This document shows, piece after piece, positions 63,122 to 64,000 of a stretch of 64,000 nt of DNA. How positions within the stretch are numbered: position 1 is the stretch's first letter; each line of letters opens with the position of its first letter. The translations under genes and the position numbers were made by a program. The notes under the pieces were generated by a model. The model did not search any database. It was given only the letters and a program-made list of their open reading frames with translations, and was not told the DNA's origin. The DNA is from Phoronis australis (taxonomy: Eukaryota; Phoronida; Phoronidae), in contig NMRA01000091.1 in the NCBI GenBank assembly GCA_002633005.1, positions 951,974 to 1,015,973 on the forward strand, written 5' to 3'.

Positions 63122-64000
63122 GTAAGATATGTTATTGCTTAGTCATGTAAACATGATGGCGGAGACTCAATTGGGAAAAAGGTCAGGGCCATCAATTGCG
63201 AAATGTCGAAACTACTTCCAGATTCTTCAACTGTCGTTGATTCACGTCTACTTCATGTATGTGTGTGTGTACATGTATATATTTGTTTACCGCGGTGGAC
63301 TCATTATAAACTCTACTTAAATACAACACGGTTGTTAACAATAACTACATAACGTTTTTGCTTCACTATATTGAAATAGCTGTATGACAACTGATATACA
63401 TGTACTTTTAGCTGAATGGCGTTTGTTTTCTAACTTCTATATCGAGTTGTGCACTTTACATTTATGGTCGCTTCTGTCTTTAGATAAAATATTTTCATTT
63501 ATTAGGGTCTTCTTAAGTTGTAACTGCCCGGGGGATGGTAGAAATTCAACATTTTAACATAAGAGAGGTATTACTTTGGTGGTCTGTATTTTACATGAAA
63601 AAATGATAATTCATTTTTTCTGCTATATGGTTTTGCTTGCCTCAGACAAAATGGCCTCAAGCAACTTCAAGGTGGGAAGTAAAATTTTAGAAGACCATGA
63701 GATTGTTCAATTTTGTTGATATGCTACCAGGTTGTATATACTTCTAAACCCAATTTAAACGTTTCTTGAAATGTATTTTCTTGGAAGCCATTGCAATGTT
63801 GGAATAAATTGAATTTTTTGCACTTTGGAAAGAATAATTGTCTATTAACAGAAATATACAAATATTGGATTTCTCGCAAGTATAAATAGTAGTTGACAAT
63901 GTTTCCAAAATATCTACTAGTTAATATTGAACACCTCTTTTCATAAACCTATAAACTTTAAATCGAATTGGGCTGCAATTTAAAATTAATCGTCATTTTC
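63122..64000. other. Start of intron 18, to the window edge
   Basis: AT-rich; no further exon recognised before the window ends. Confidence 0.5.

Overview
This is a 64-kb piece of an AT-rich animal genome with long introns, many decayed transposons and little coding sequence. The families present (astacin metallopeptidase fused to ShK domains, Penelope-like, Tx1/L1-like and other LINE remnants, Helitron-like elements, TTAA-flanked DNA transposons, tRNA-derived SINEs) suggest an outbred marine invertebrate such as a cnidarian, hemichordate or lancelet. I cannot decide among these from sequence alone. Several isolated single N bases join near-identical flanking segments, so the assembly appears to stitch the two parental haplotypes end to end in places.

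The main content is one large plus-strand gene that I rebuilt from 18 exons between 16653 and 63121; it runs off the right edge. It has a signal-peptide exon, a propeptide ending in a basic RKKR site, a complete astacin domain over four exons, a small cysteine-rich (EGF-like) exon, and at least 12 ShK domains, mostly one per exon. Every splice junction keeps the reading frame, giving about 940 residues in the window. The astacin domain keeps its three zinc-ligand histidines, four structural cysteines and the S-P-D-R-D turn, but the catalytic Glu of HExxH is Thr and the Met-turn Tyr is Phe. The protein is therefore probably a secreted, zinc-binding but proteolytically dead astacin carrying a long ShK array. 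This is the most interesting item in the window.

Layout. 1-14 kb: mobile-element debris (a broken OTU-like fragment, foldback elements, a degenerate SINE, a repeat with a CCGT microsatellite) and a 1.2-kb haplotype duplication. 14.1 kb: the last exon of a second, upstream ShK gene on the same strand. 15.1-15.6 kb: a Penelope-like GIY-YIG remnant. 16.65-30.8 kb: signal peptide, propeptide, pseudo-astacin and EGF-like exons. 30.8-39.7 kb: a large intron with a decayed multi-frame coding cluster, a microsatellite and gap, a THAP-like remnant and two Helitron-like copies. 39.7-49.2 kb: ShK exons among Tx1/L1-like LINE pieces, a third Helitron-like copy and the left end of a TTAA-flanked element. 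49.2-57.3 kb: a 50-bp minisatellite, a gap and a 3.5-kb TTAA-flanked element carrying its own spliced minus-strand gene. 57.3-63.1 kb: five more ShK exons; the gene continues past the window.

Two haplotype joins show filled and empty sites side by side (a SINE with a 12-bp target duplication, and a TTAA element), which suggests recent insertion polymorphism.
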